From contig NZ_JARXYX010000049.1 of the NCBI RefSeq assembly GCF_029893585.1, forward strand, positions 1-61,412: 61,412 nucleotides of DNA. Reading direction: 5' to 3'. Below are positions 1-11,216 of this stretch, in pieces. The DNA comes from Streptomyces sp. LBL. Lineage in GTDB: Bacteria > Actinomycetota > Actinomycetes > Streptomycetales > Streptomycetaceae. Each line of letters begins with the position of its first letter. The first letter of the stretch is position 1. The notes under the pieces were generated by a model. It was not told where the DNA came from, searched no databases, and worked only from the letters and a program-made list of their open reading frames with translations. The position numbers and the translations under genes were made by a program.

Positions 1-146
1 AGGCCTTCGGGGGCGGCGGTCAGGACGACGTGGGGGGCGTCGCTCTCGCGGAGGCGGATCGTTCCTCTGGGGGTGGTGGCGAGGTAGAGGCAGTTGCCTT
101 CGGGGCCCCCGCTGTACGACGACTTCTGCCAGTGCAGATCGGGCAT
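1..146 (-). CDS. DUF397 protein (BldB-like), 3' part cut by window edge
   Basis: The minus strand reads MPDLHWQKSSYSGGPEGNC and continues with RLRESDAPHVV before running off the left edge. W-x-KSSYSGG, the GNC cysteine and RESD are the DUF397 signature. A GAGGAG ribosome site lies just before the ATG, and the gene follows the XRE gene at 157 after 10 bp, so the two form one transcript. Family knowledge: DUF397 proteins are small cytoplasmic partners of DUF5753 regulators in actinomycete developmental modules (BldB, WhiJ-associated proteins). The C-terminus is not in the window. Confidence 0.85.
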   Translation of the reverse strand, partial: MPDLHWQKSSYSGGPEGNCLYLATTPRGTIRLRESDAPHVVLTAAPEG

Positions 147-156
147 CCGAGACTCC

Positions 157-1038
157 TCAGAGGGCGTAGAGCACATGCTGGACAAGGGCCAGCGAGTCCT
201 TTACTGAGTGTGTTTCTGGGGCCAACGATACGTCGATGGGCGGGAGGGCGTTCTCCGCGATGCGGTTGAACAGGGCGCTGTACTCCTCCAACTGACTCTG
301 CTGCACCAAGTAGTGGGAACCCAAGAGCTGTTCGACCACAACAGTGCCCAACCTCGGGTTGGCGGAGACGACATGCGCGAAATTTCCGGTGAGGGCGGCG
401 TGTGCCTGGGCCGTGAACGGATAGATCCGGATGGTCACGTTCGGCAGTCGCGCCAGTTCGATCAGGCGCAGCAACTGCTCCCGAACGACCTTGGTGCTGC
501 CGAACCGCATGTGCAACGCGGACTCGTGGATGATGGCGTCCACGGAGGGCGGATCGTCGCGCGTCAGGATGTGCTGCCGTTCCATGCGGAACCGCAACCC
601 TTCTTCGATGTTCGTGAAACCCAGGTCTGGGCTCGTGAAGATGGAGCGCGTGTAGTCCTCGGTCTGGAAAAGGCCCGGGATGAACACGGGTTCGTGCGTC
701 CTGATGGCCACGGCCTCTGATTCGAGCTCGGCCAGATTCAGAGGGTCGGGACCCATGTGCTTCCTGTACGCGCGCCACCAGCCTCTTCCGGTGGATTCGG
801 ACATGGCTACCAGTGCCTCGATATAGGGCTCCTCTGAGCAACCGTATGTGCGGCAGAGGTCGAGCAATCGCTCGGTGAGGACCGAGGTTCGGCCGGCCTC
901 GATGTGGCCCAGTTGGCCGCGCGTCATGCCGATCCGCTCGGCGGCTTCGCTGGTGGTCAATCCCGCTTGTTCGCGCAGTTGTTTGAGTTCGAAGCCGAGC
1001 CGTCGCTGTCGTTCGCTGATAGTGGTGCGCAGTCCCAC
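157..1038 (-). CDS. XRE-family regulator with DUF5753 domain (WhiJ-like)
   Basis: This 293-residue protein has an N-terminal helix-turn-helix (about residues 14-70; LKQLREQAGLTTSEAAERIG, then QLGHIEAGR) and a long C-terminal DUF5753 domain that includes FIPGLFQTEDYTRSI, the ESALHMRFG stretch and the NVTIRIYPF strand. It is a cytoplasmic DNA-binding regulator; family members often repress developmental or antibiotic genes and work with a DUF397 partner, which here follows immediately. A divergently transcribed ATPase gene starts at 1277, so the 1039-1276 gap probably holds both promoters. The trio resembles whiJ/abaA-type loci. The target is unknown. Confidence 0.9.
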   Translation of the reverse strand: MGLRTTISERQRRLGFELKQLREQAGLTTSEAAERIGMTRGQLGHIEAGRTSVLTERLLDLCRTYGCSEEPYIEALVAMSESTGRGWWRAYRKHMGPDPLNLAELESEAVAIRTHEPVFIPGLFQTEDYTRSIFTSPDLGFTNIEEGLRFRMERQHILTRDDPPSVDAIIHESALHMRFGSTKVVREQLLRLIELARLPNVTIRIYPFTAQAHAALTGNFAHVVSANPRLGTVVVEQLLGSHYLVQQSQLEEYSALFNRIAENALPPIDVSLAPETHSVKDSLALVQHVLYAL

Positions 1039-1276
1039 GGGTTCTCCTCGGTGATCGGCCCAAAGTCTGCCCCTTGGGGGGAGGTTAGTCCATCAATTCT
1101 GGTTGGCAGGTTGCTCGCGAGAGCCTTTTATCGCTACGGTGAGTGCGGAATCGATGACACTCCGAATCCGACCAACTCCTTCTGCCCACAAGCGAGAGTG
1201 CACCCGAACCGGCAGCCGGCCGGACCCGGGCGGAGCCATCGCGGGCACCTCACCACCTCCCTGGAGGAGCCGCCCC

Positions 1277-1810
1277 ATGGACCCATCCCGCCGCGCCGCC
1301 CACCGACCCGCCCAAGTCACCCACGAATACAGCCTGTTCGCCCCCGCTGACGCCACCGCACCCCGCCTCTGTCGGGACTTCGTACGTGCCGTCCTCTTCA
1401 CCCACGACCGGGAGCACCTCGTCATGCCCGCCGCCCTGTGCACCTCCGAACTCGTCACCAACGTCCACCTGCACACCAAGGGCACCACCATGCTCCGTAT
1501 TCGGCTCACCCCTGCCCGCTTCCGGGTCAGCGTCTTCGACGAGAACCCGGATCCGCCCGTCGTGGCGCACCCCGCCGTGGGGGTGGTCGCCTGTTGGGGG
1601 AGGGGGCTCGCGTTGGTCGCGGAGATGGCGGACGTGTGGGGTGTCGCCGATGAGAGGGCGGGGCGCTACGCGAAGGGGGTGTGGTTCGAGTTGGGCGGCT
1701 GCGCGGTGAGCGGCGGGGTGGCCGGCGGTGGAGCGGTGGATCGTTCCGGTTTCGCTCGGACGGGTGAACCAGGGGTGGCAGCAGTCCTCGGACTGACAGG
1801 TGACAACTGA
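1277..1810 (+). CDS. AbaA-like ATP-binding (HATPase_c, anti-sigma-factor type) protein
   Basis: The 177-residue product has the N box of GHKL ATPases (CTSELVTNVHLHTKG, about residues 54-68) and a degraded G1/G2 region (GRGLALVAEMADVWGV). Proteins of this type resemble RsbW/SpoIIAB kinases but usually lack a known sigma partner; many sit beside XRE-DUF5753/DUF397 pairs, as here. ATG 1277 is chosen over upstream starts because a GGAGGAG site lies at 1264-1269 and the family pattern begins soon after. The C-terminal 35 residues are Gly/Val-rich and look non-conserved. The role is inferred from context only. Confidence 0.8.
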   Translation: MDPSRRAAHRPAQVTHEYSLFAPADATAPRLCRDFVRAVLFTHDREHLVMPAALCTSELVTNVHLHTKGTTMLRIRLTPARFRVSVFDENPDPPVVAHPAVGVVACWGRGLALVAEMADVWGVADERAGRYAKGVWFELGGCAVSGGVAGGGAVDRSGFARTGEPGVAAVLGLTGDN

Positions 1811-2673
1811 CAGGAAGCGCTTCTTGACGCTGCTCCGCCAAGTTCGAGAGCGCCTGCACGGCCGTCAAGCTCAACCGCGAACTTTTCGAACGTAATCGCC
1901 CGGACAGGTCCTGGACCGTGATCGCGCGGACCTGGTCGCGGATGGCGACGTCGAGGTCGGTGGCGGTCAGACCGAAGGTGCGCGCCGTCCCGGCCGCGTC
2001 CGGCGTGGAAACTCGTGGGTTCTCCCCGGACGAGTACGCCCTGTCGGTCAGGGCGAGGTCAGGACGTGGGCGGGCCGGGTGCGCCAGCTGTTGTTCGGAT
2101 GCGCATGCCAGTTTTCAAGCCACGTCAATTGTGCAGCAGCCGAACCGGATCAATCCCGACTACGCGGCGCCCCGGTGTGACGAGCACGTTTCGGACGTGT
2201 CATTCGGCCGGCCCGGACCGGGCGGGACCAGATTCGGCCACCACTTCCCTGTCGCCCATTCCGGTCGCCATTCTCTGCGCGCTCGGAGGCTGTCGCGGAT
2301 ACCGATGGATGCGAGGGTTCTGCTGGTGACGGTGAGACTCCAGGGGATAGGATATCGCGCGCTGCTCGCGATGGCGGTCAGTGAGGCCGGGGGTGGGGGC
2401 GACGGCACCGTGATTGAGCTGCACAGACACGCAACCCGGGGCCGTCCTGCCCGAGGTCGTGGACGCGCGTTTGCTTTTCCTGACCCGCGACGCTTACCAC
2501 TCACCCACGAGATCCTCATATGATCACCACGAAACGGTCCACGCAACAGCAGTGGGCCCTTTTTTCTTCCGTGACGTTCGCGCCCGGCGTCCGCGCCTGG
2601 GGTCACGCATTGGACGTGTAGCGAGAAGCGGGTTCTTTGTTTTCACGACAAGAGAAGTGTGGAGTTTGATGCC
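1811..2673 (+). other. Gene-poor stretch with a repeat and possible gene debris
   Basis: No convincing gene lies here. The start holds a 24-bp copy of the IS605-type left-end sequence found at 30156 (separate entry). About 1836-2040 one plus-strand frame reads plausibly (AKFESACTAVKLNRELFER) without a start codon and then degrades, so it may be a gene fragment of unknown origin. The 200 bp before the next gene contain no terminator or promoter that I can defend. Confidence 0.4.
1812..1835 (+). repeat. 24-bp exact copy of the IS605-type left-end inner sequence
   Basis: Bases 1812-1835 are identical to 30156-30179, which follow the left-end hairpin of the IS605-type element. The core is the palindrome GAAGCGCTTC followed by TTGACGCTGCTC. 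Here there is no hairpin, tnpA or tnpB beside it, and it starts two bases after the ATPase stop codon. Confidence 0.7.
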
Positions 2674-5202
<2,529 letters not shown>

Positions 5203-5350
5203 AAGAACCGCACAACAGTGATCCGCCCGTCCGCGTTGTGGATGGCGCGGACGGGCAGATCACGTCTCGGCCGGTCCACCGGGGCCGGCCTTGGCGTGGT
5301 CTGCCGCCGGACTGCCGAGTGCCGCCGCGAGCCCGCGGCGGCCGGACGGT

Positions 5351-6196
5351 GTGGTGATCGAAAGGATGAGGCGGAGAGTGTCAGCGTCGAACCGCGCCCG
5401 GAGCGAGAGAATCCGGCAAGCCGCACCGGGGCGTCCGGCTGACCGGCGCCGATGGCCGCGTTCGCGCCCGGCCGCGGCCGTCATCGGCATCGCGGCCGTC
5501 ATCGGTGTCGCGGCCGTCGCGGTGGCCGCGTTCCTGGTCGCCGACGGCGGTGCCGGCGGTCCGCGCCCGCTGACGGCGGATGAGGCCAACCGACTGGCGA
5601 TCACGCGATTCCGTAACTATCAGGCGCAGGGCCGCGCGGTGACGATAACGGTGCCGGGCACTGCCGGCGGGCTGACCGTCACCGGGTCCGTCGACTATCG
5701 GCGCAAGGTCGGTTACGGCGTGGTGCAGGGCACCGGGCGCGACAAGTCCAGCGACGGGCTGATCCAGTGGACGCCCACCTCGGTGCACGTCCGCCCGATG
5801 ACGGACGCCCCGGCGCACGCACCCGCGTCACCGCCCCTTCCGGGCTGGCACGACCGTCCGCTGCTGTCGTCCGGCAGCGCCCTGGACACCTCCCTGTCCA
5901 TCGCGCTCGGTCTCGGCGGCGACCGGCCGGACAACGCCCAACTGCTGCCGCAGAACGGCGCCGCCTGGTGGGGGCGGGAGCAGGTGGACGGGCACCGGGT
6001 GGACGTCATGACGGGGCCGTCCTCGCCTGGCCACTCCGGTACGGCGGGCAACGTGCGCTACTGGATCGGCTCCGACGGCACCATGTACCGGGTCCGCGTC
6101 AGCGTGGCTTCGCAGCCGGAGCCGGTGGTCGTCGATTTTGACACCCACACGTACGTTCCGGTCAAGCCGATCCCCGTGACCACCCCGACCCGGTAG
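5351..6196 (+). CDS. Membrane-anchored exported protein, function unknown
   Basis: About 281 residues: a basic N-terminus, one membrane helix (AAAVIGIAAVIGVAAVAVAAF) and then a soluble outside domain of about 210 residues (ADEANRLAITRFRNYQAQGR, NVRYWIGSDGTMYRVRVSV). The layout and the WIGSDGTMYRV strand recall LolA/LppX-like beta-rich carriers, but I cannot assign a family. The start is uncertain: GTG 5351, ATG 5366 and GTG 5378 are in frame and none has a clean ribosome site. It lies 148 bp after the surface-protein gene and may be expressed with it. Confidence 0.6.
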   Translation: MVIERMRRRVSASNRARSERIRQAAPGRPADRRRWPRSRPAAAVIGIAAVIGVAAVAVAAFLVADGGAGGPRPLTADEANRLAITRFRNYQAQGRAVTITVPGTAGGLTVTGSVDYRRKVGYGVVQGTGRDKSSDGLIQWTPTSVHVRPMTDAPAHAPASPPLPGWHDRPLLSSGSALDTSLSIALGLGGDRPDNAQLLPQNGAAWWGREQVDGHRVDVMTGPSSPGHSGTAGNVRYWIGSDGTMYRVRVSVASQPEPVVVDFDTHTYVPVKPIPVTTPTR

Positions 6197-6203
6197 CCGC
6201 TGT

Positions 6204-7547
6204 TCAGGACGTCCGCACCCGCGCGTTCGCGGCGAGCAGGGACGCCGGCGGCAGCCGGATGCCCTCCGTTTCCGGCAGGGCCGGGACGGGCGGGACTGTG
6301 GTGGCGCCCGCGGTGGCGGCGTCGGGGAACTGCGGCTGCGGAGCAGGCTCCGCGACCTCGGTGAACGGGATGCCACCGGGTGCCGTCGGTGCCGCCCACG
6401 TGCCCGCCCGCGAGGACGAGCCGAGCGGAAGCGGGCAGGCCGCGGTCGTCGCGAGCCGGGCAGGCACGGTGGTGCGCAGATCGTTGCCCCGCAGGCAGTT
6501 GCCCCGACCCCGCGTGGCGGTGGGGAACGTCCAGCCGATGTCGACGCCGTTGCCGGTGAACGTGTTGTCCACGATCTGGTTGCCGACCGGAGGTATGTCG
6601 GCGGTCGCGGTGATCATCAGCCCGGCGTTGCTGTTGCCGGCGATGCGGTTGCGGACGAACCGGTTGTCGCTGCCGCCGTCGATGCCGGCGCCGATGCCCC
6701 ACCCGCCGTCCGCCTGCTCCGGGGTCGCCGTCTGCTGGTTGGCGGCGATCAGATTGCCCGCGATGACGGCGCCCGTCTGCGGGAGCAGTTTCTCCTGGTG
6801 GTCGGAGTTGGTGGTGAGTCCGACCCGGTTGCCGACCAGGCGGTTGGCGACCACGTACATGTCACCGCTGGCGTTGGTGCCTTCGTAACCGACCGCGTTG
6901 AGTTCGGCGACGTTGTCCCGCACCACGATGTTGCAGGGCTTGCACTGGCCGACATAGATCCCCGAGTCTGCCCCGCCCGACGCGTACGAATGCTCGATGA
7001 CACCGTTCTGCGCGGAGAACGCGTAGATGCCGTACAGACCGTTGCGGGTCGCGGTCACATACGAGATCAGGAACGACTTCAGCAAGGTGACGGGCTCCTC
7101 GCCGGTGTCGTAGCCGCCGCTTCCCCCCGATAGGCCGGCGGCCGCCTTCGCCGAACCGGTGACCAGGACCCCGTTCTGCGTGTTGTTCTCCACGGTCAGG
7201 TTCTCCACGGCCACCCCGGGCGCCGCGACGACGACACCGTTCGGCTGCCTCAACCGCCCGTCGATGACGACCTTGTCCCGGGACGTGCCGCGAAGAGTGA
7301 TGCGAGCCGTGGCGATCCTCACCGACTCGTGGTACACACCCGGAGCGATCAGCACCAGGTCACCGGGCCGAGCCAGGGACACCGCAGCCGAGATCGTCGG
7401 GGCATCAGCAGGTACTCGGATCGTCACCTGCGCACCGGCCGGTCGCCGGCCTTTGCCCGATCCTTCATCGCCGCCGCCGCCGCAGCCTGCAACCAGTGTC
7501 AGCGTGCCCACCACCGCCGCCAGCACGCGAAGAGCTAATCGAGGCAT
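6204..7547 (-). CDS. Lipoprotein with parallel beta-helix (NosD/PbH1-type) repeats
   Basis: The 447-residue product starts with a lipoprotein signal peptide (LALRVLAAVVGTLTLVAGCGG, lipidated Cys near residue 22). A right-handed beta-helix follows: IRVPADAPTISAAVSLARPGDLVLI is the pectate-lyase-like opening and then come Asn-rich rungs (ENLTVENNTQNGVLV, RNRIAGNSNAGLMI, NQIVDNTFTGNGVDI). It would act on the outer face of the membrane, probably on glycans. ATG 7547 is chosen because the signal peptide begins there; the reading frame extends 30 codons further upstream without signal character. It converges on the 5351 gene and diverges from the Dyp gene. Confidence 0.8.
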   Translation of the reverse strand: MPRLALRVLAAVVGTLTLVAGCGGGGDEGSGKGRRPAGAQVTIRVPADAPTISAAVSLARPGDLVLIAPGVYHESVRIATARITLRGTSRDKVVIDGRLRQPNGVVVAAPGVAVENLTVENNTQNGVLVTGSAKAAAGLSGGSGGYDTGEEPVTLLKSFLISYVTATRNGLYGIYAFSAQNGVIEHSYASGGADSGIYVGQCKPCNIVVRDNVAELNAVGYEGTNASGDMYVVANRLVGNRVGLTTNSDHQEKLLPQTGAVIAGNLIAANQQTATPEQADGGWGIGAGIDGGSDNRFVRNRIAGNSNAGLMITATADIPPVGNQIVDNTFTGNGVDIGWTFPTATRGRGNCLRGNDLRTTVPARLATTAACPLPLGSSSRAGTWAAPTAPGGIPFTEVAEPAPQPQFPDAATAGATTVPPVPALPETEGIRLPPASLLAANARVRTS

Positions 7548-7635
7548 GGTCCCCAGTCTGGCATGACGCCCAATTCCACGCCAGAATCGGGAGGTTGACC
7601 GGCACGCGCGATTCCGTTGTGGCACTCTGCACCCC

Positions 7636-8793
7636 ATGCGCCGAGTCGATCACCACCCGTCACGCCGCACCTTCCTCGATGTCACCGGCGCCATGATGGC
7701 CGCCGGTCTGACCGCCGGGTGCACATCGGACTCCGCCCAGCCTGGTCGGCACGCCCCCACCCCAGGGGCCACGCCCATGCCGGTTCCGGCGACGGGCCGC
7801 CATCAGGCAGGCATCACACTTCCCCAGCCGGCCCAGCCCAACCTGCTCGCCGTGGTGGCCGACCTCGACGCCACCGGGGCTCCCGGCCCGTTACTGGCCG
7901 AACTCGGCCAGGCCATCCGCACACTCACAGCGGGGACCGACACGCGGCTGCTGGGCCTGCCGCCGGGCGACCTCACCGTGACCGTCGGGGTGGGCCCCCG
8001 GCTAGTGCGCACGGCCGGTGCCTCGCTGCCCGGCGCGGTCGACCTCCCGCGGTTCTCCCGCGAGCGGATCGCCCCGCGGGCACGCGGCGGTGACCTGCTG
8101 ATACAGATCTGCGCCAGCGACGCGCTGCTCCTGCCGGTCGTCGCCGCCGCGCTCCTGGACCACGCCGGTGACCGGCTCCACGAACGCTGGCGGCAGTCCG
8201 GACGCCGCGGCACGAACGTGCCTGTCGGCAGGGGACTCACCGCTCCAAGAAACCCGCTCGGTTTCATCGACGGCATCGTGGGCCCGCGCACGACCGCAGA
8301 ACAGGAACGCGACCTGTGGCTGGCCGGACCCCCTGCGGTCGCCGGCGGCACCATTGCCGTACTGCGGGGTATGGAACTCGACCTGCCGCGGTTCGCCGCC
8401 CTGTCCGTGGCCGAACAGGAAGCGGTCTTCGGGCGGCGCCGCGCCAGCGGCGTCCCCCTCTCCGGCGGCCCCGCCGCTTCGGGCCCGGAACTCGGAGCCA
8501 AGACACCGGACGGGCGCTATCTCGTCCCCGCGGACGCCCACGTGCGCAGAGCGCACGCCACCGTGGTCGGGGTCGGGCTCATGCTCCGCCGCTCCTACAG
8601 CACCGACGAGCCCGCCCCCGGCCTGCTCTTCATCAGCTTCCAGAACGACCTGCGGACCTTCACCGCCACCCTCACCCACATGGACACCTCCGACGCACTG
8701 CTGTCCTTCACCACCACAACCGCCAGCGCGACCTTCCTGATCCTTCCCGGCTTCGACCGGCAACACCCGCTCGGTTCCCAGCTGTTCGGCTGA
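7636..8793 (+). CDS. Dyp-type peroxidase, Tat-exported lipoprotein
   Basis: The 385-residue protein has a Tat signal (SRRTFLDVTG) with a lipobox-like AGLTAGC, so it may be a Tat-exported lipoprotein. The Dyp fold shows LPGAVDLPRFSRERI, the hallmark GFIDGIVGPR (GxxDG) with its catalytic Asp, and the C-terminal haem region. Dyp peroxidases oxidise dyes, phenols or deferrochelatase-type substrates with H2O2 and bind haem. There is no EfeU/EfeO partner here. The intergenic gap to the divergent beta-helix gene is 88 bp and probably carries both promoters. Confidence 0.88.
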   Translation: MRRVDHHPSRRTFLDVTGAMMAAGLTAGCTSDSAQPGRHAPTPGATPMPVPATGRHQAGITLPQPAQPNLLAVVADLDATGAPGPLLAELGQAIRTLTAGTDTRLLGLPPGDLTVTVGVGPRLVRTAGASLPGAVDLPRFSRERIAPRARGGDLLIQICASDALLLPVVAAALLDHAGDRLHERWRQSGRRGTNVPVGRGLTAPRNPLGFIDGIVGPRTTAEQERDLWLAGPPAVAGGTIAVLRGMELDLPRFAALSVAEQEAVFGRRRASGVPLSGGPAASGPELGAKTPDGRYLVPADAHVRRAHATVVGVGLMLRRSYSTDEPAPGLLFISFQNDLRTFTATLTHMDTSDALLSFTTTTASATFLILPGFDRQHPLGSQLFG

Positions 8794-8810
8794 TCACGAT
8801 CAACTTCCTC

Positions 8811-8936
8811 ATGGACCGCATCCAGGTCCCCGCGTACACCGGCGCCGGACACCCGCGCACCCGGACCGCCCGCGTCCTGGCCGACCGGGCGTACTCGTCC
8901 GGGGAGATCGGCGCCTGGTTCGGGGTGTTCGGGTAG
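8811..8936 (+). pseudogene. IS5-family transposase fragment
   Basis: A short open frame directly after the Dyp gene reads GHPRTRTARVLADRAYSS, which matches the GxPRTRPxxVLADKAYSS stretch around a catalytic Asp of IS5-type (DDE) transposases. It ends in a stop after GAWFGVFG. No start, other DDE residues or terminal repeats are present, so it is a remnant. Confidence 0.6.
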
Positions 8937-8960
8937 TTCTGGGTGTGCGGCCCTCGGCGG

Positions 8961-10190
8961 TCAGGTGTCCGACTTCGTAGAGGCGCCCTTCGTGGAGGCG
9001 CCCTTCGTGGAGGCGCCCTTCGTGGAGGCCCTCTTGGCGAAGGCGCCCTTGAAGAAGGCCAGTTCGGCGAAGCGTTCGCCGATGCGGCGGTGGGCGGCGG
9101 CGTCCGGGTGGAGGGCGTCGGGCAGCGGCAGCTCGGCGTGGTCCCGCTCGCCGTAGAGCTCGCGGCCGTCGAGGTGGTGCAGGTGCGGGTCGTCGGCCGC
9201 CCGTTGGGCGACGATCCGGGCCAGCTCGTCCCGGATGACGCCGAGGGTGAGCTTCCCGCTCGCGCGTTCCGCCGGGTCGCCCATCGCCTTGAACCGCAGC
9301 TGTCCGGTGCTCAGGGAGCTGAAGTCCGGGGCGCTGGGGCCGGGGGTGTCCTCGTGGATGGGGCACAGGATCGGCGAGACGACCAGCAGCGGGGTGGTGG
9401 GATGCCCTTCGCGGATGGTGTCCAGGAAGCCGTGGACCGCGGGAGTGAAGGCGCGCAGCCGCATCAGGTCGGCGTTGACCAGGTTGATGCCGATCTTGAC
9501 GCTGATCAGGTCGGCCGGGGTGTCCCGCAGGGTCCGGGCGGTGAACGGGTCGAGCAGGGCGCTGCCCGCCAGGCCCAGGTTGATCAGCTCCACCCCGCCG
9601 AGGGAGGCGGCGAGCGCGGGCCAGGTGGTGGTGGGGCCGGCGGCGTCCGAGCCGTGGCTGATGGAGCTGCCGTGGTGCAGCCAGACCGGGCGGCCCGGGT
9701 CGGAGGCGGGTTCGACGGGGGCGTCGGTGCGCAGGGCGAGCAGTTCGGTGGTCTCGTTGTGCGGCAGCCAGATCTCGACGTCCTTGGCGGTGTCGGGCAG
9801 GCCGGTGAAGCGAAGGGTGCCGGGCGGGCCGGGCCGGTGTTCGGCGGTTCCTGCGGTCATGTCGATGGCGAGGGTGTCGCCGCCGGTCACACTGCCCCGT
9901 CCGGCCGGGCGGCCGTCGACGAGCAGCTCGTACACCCCGTCCGGGCGCGGCGGGGCGCCCACGTAGGTCCGCTTGGTGGGGCGGGTGTCCAGCTCGACGG
10001 CGGTGGCCCGGGTGCGGAAGGCCAGCCGTACGCCGGAGGGCTGGGACTCGGCCATGGCCAGCTGGGGGTCGGCGCACTGGGCGCGGGCCCAGGCGGGCAG
10101 CCGGTGGGGGAGCAGGCCGTGCTCGGTGCGCTCGACGTCGAGGGCGCCGCGCAGCAGGTCCGCGGCGAGGGGCGTGGTGATCCAGGTCAT
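8961..10190 (-). CDS. SGNH/GDSL-family hydrolase
   Basis: The 409-residue protein has an N-terminal beta-sandwich-like half (about 1-175) and a SGNH hydrolase half beginning at PVWLHHGSSISHGSDA (block I Ser). The block III Asn lies in SVKIGINLVN and the Asp-His pair in LPDALHPDAAAH. The C-terminus is odd: it ends in repeats KRASTKGASTKGASTKGAST encoded by a 15-bp tandem repeat. It would hydrolyse an ester, perhaps on a sugar or lipid. No signal peptide is visible. Its ATG overlaps the stop of the TetR gene by 4 bp, so the two are co-transcribed and translationally coupled. Confidence 0.85.
   Translation of the reverse strand: MTWITTPLAADLLRGALDVERTEHGLLPHRLPAWARAQCADPQLAMAESQPSGVRLAFRTRATAVELDTRPTKRTYVGAPPRPDGVYELLVDGRPAGRGSVTGGDTLAIDMTAGTAEHRPGPPGTLRFTGLPDTAKDVEIWLPHNETTELLALRTDAPVEPASDPGRPVWLHHGSSISHGSDAAGPTTTWPALAASLGGVELINLGLAGSALLDPFTARTLRDTPADLISVKIGINLVNADLMRLRAFTPAVHGFLDTIREGHPTTPLLVVSPILCPIHEDTPGPSAPDFSSLSTGQLRFKAMGDPAERASGKLTLGVIRDELARIVAQRAADDPHLHHLDGRELYGERDHAELPLPDALHPDAAAHRRIGERFAELAFFKGAFAKRASTKGASTKGASTKGASTKSDT
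8973..9032 (-). repeat. Four 15-bp tandem repeats in the GDSL 3' end
   Basis: Units of CTTCGTGGAGGCGCC (plus strand) repeat four times, the first and last with small changes. In the gene they encode GASTK repeats. The unit keeps the reading frame, so copy number can vary without breaking the enzyme. Confidence 0.85.
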
Positions 10191-10756
10191 GGTGTCGGCC
10201 AGTTCCGTAGCAGGGAGTCGAGGGCGTCCAGGATCCGCGTCCAGCTCTCCTGGCTGTCCGGCGCGCTGTGGCTGAAACCGCCCGCCAGTTCCAGGCTGAC
10301 GTAGCCGTGGAAGACGCTGCCGAGCAGCCGGACCGCGTGGGTCTGGTCCGGTTCGGTCAGGTCGTAGCCGCGCAGGATGGCCCGCGTCATCGCGCTGTGC
10401 CGTCCGCCGGCGCTTGCGGCGGCTGCCTCCGGACCGAGCCGGTACTGGGCCGCCGCGTAGCGCCCGGGGTGCGCGCGGGCGTAGTCGCGGTAGACGTCGG
10501 CCAGGGCGGTCAGGGCGTCGTGGCCGGCCCGTCCGGCCAGCGCGGCGGCGCCCCGGTCGGCGAGTTCCTCCAGGGCGAGCAGGGCGATCCGGGTCTTCAG
10601 GTCCTCGGAGTTGCGGACGTGCGAGTACAGGCTCGCGACCTTGACGTCGAACCGTCGCGCCAGTTCCGAGACGGTCACCTGGTCGAAGCCGACCTCGTCG
10701 GCCAGTTCGGCCCCCGCCCGTGTCAGCCGCTCGGCGGTCAGTCCTGCGCGCGCCAT
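10187..10756 (-). CDS. TetR-family regulator of the GDSL hydrolase
   Basis: The 189-residue protein has the N-terminal TetR helix-turn-helix (about residues 10-55; FDQVTVSELARRFDVKVASL then YSHVRN) and a ligand-binding C-terminal domain with HAVRLLGSVFHGYVSLELAGG, typical of the TetR_C WHG-type group. An AGGAGGG site precedes the ATG. It overlaps the downstream GDSL gene by 4 bp. A palindrome at 10801 lies 45 bp upstream and is a candidate autoregulatory operator. Effector unknown. Confidence 0.88.
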   Translation of the reverse strand: MARAGLTAERLTRAGAELADEVGFDQVTVSELARRFDVKVASLYSHVRNSEDLKTRIALLALEELADRGAAALAGRAGHDALTALADVYRDYARAHPGRYAAAQYRLGPEAAAASAGGRHSAMTRAILRGYDLTEPDQTHAVRLLGSVFHGYVSLELAGGFSHSAPDSQESWTRILDALDSLLRNWPTP

Positions 10757-10800
10757 GGAAGCCCTCCTGTTCGCTTGAAGCTATAGCGCATCTTCCTCTT

Positions 10801-10815
10801 CCTAATAGTTTTAGG
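10801..10815 (-). promoter_or_regulatory. Candidate TetR operator, inverted repeat
   Basis: CCTAA-N5-TTAGG is a perfect inverted repeat in an A/T-rich pocket 45 bp upstream of the TetR start. TetR proteins commonly repress their own promoter through such short palindromes; binding here is inferred. Confidence 0.5.
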
Positions 10816-10847
10816 CAAGTGGGTGAGCGTGTTAGCCGTGGTTTTCG

Positions 10848-10970
10848 AGTGCCGAGTGCCCGAGTGCCCGAGTGTCCGAGCCGTCCGAGTGCCCGAGTGT
10901 CCGAGCCGTCCGAGTGCCCGAGCGTCCGAGCCGTCCGAGCCGTCCGAGCCGTCCGAGTGTCCGAGCGCGA
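10848..10970 (+). repeat. Short direct repeats (CCGAGTGTCCGAGCCGT family)
   Basis: Units CCGAGTGCC, CCGAGTGTC and CCGAGCCGT alternate for about 120 bp in the gap between the TetR gene and the regulator at 11217. They have no spacer structure and no open frame of their own. Confidence 0.8.
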
Positions 10971-11146
10971 GTTCACGCCACCCGCGGGCACTCGGCGGCT
11001 CATGCACGGAAGGAGCGGGTCGTTGCAAGGGGCCGTACGGAAGCCCGAATGCGCCCGGATGTGGCTCGGGTGCGGCCCGGATGTGTCCCGGATGGAACAG
11101 GTCGTACGACCGCTTTTCTTTTGCGGTGGCGGCGTGGGGAGCCGTG

Positions 11147-11175
11147 TTGCGGAGCCGGTCCGGTCCGCGCATAGT
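11147..11175 (+). promoter_or_regulatory. Possible promoter of the 11217 regulator
   Basis: TTGCGG and CATAGT are separated by 17 bp, a plausible sigma-HrdB-type promoter that would start the transcript about 35 bp before the coding start. Confidence 0.35.
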
Positions 11176-11216
11176 TGCGCTGCACAAGACGCGGGAACCG
11201 GGGGTGGGGCGGGGTG

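Noticed and set aside
1918..2523. A 201-codon frame in the 1.8-2.6 kb gap
   Set aside because: Composition is Arg/Ser/Gly-rich without domain pattern after the first 40 codons; only a possible fragment.
10848..10970. Regular short repeats as a CRISPR array
   Set aside because: Units of 9 bp abut without unique spacers, and no cas genes exist in the window.
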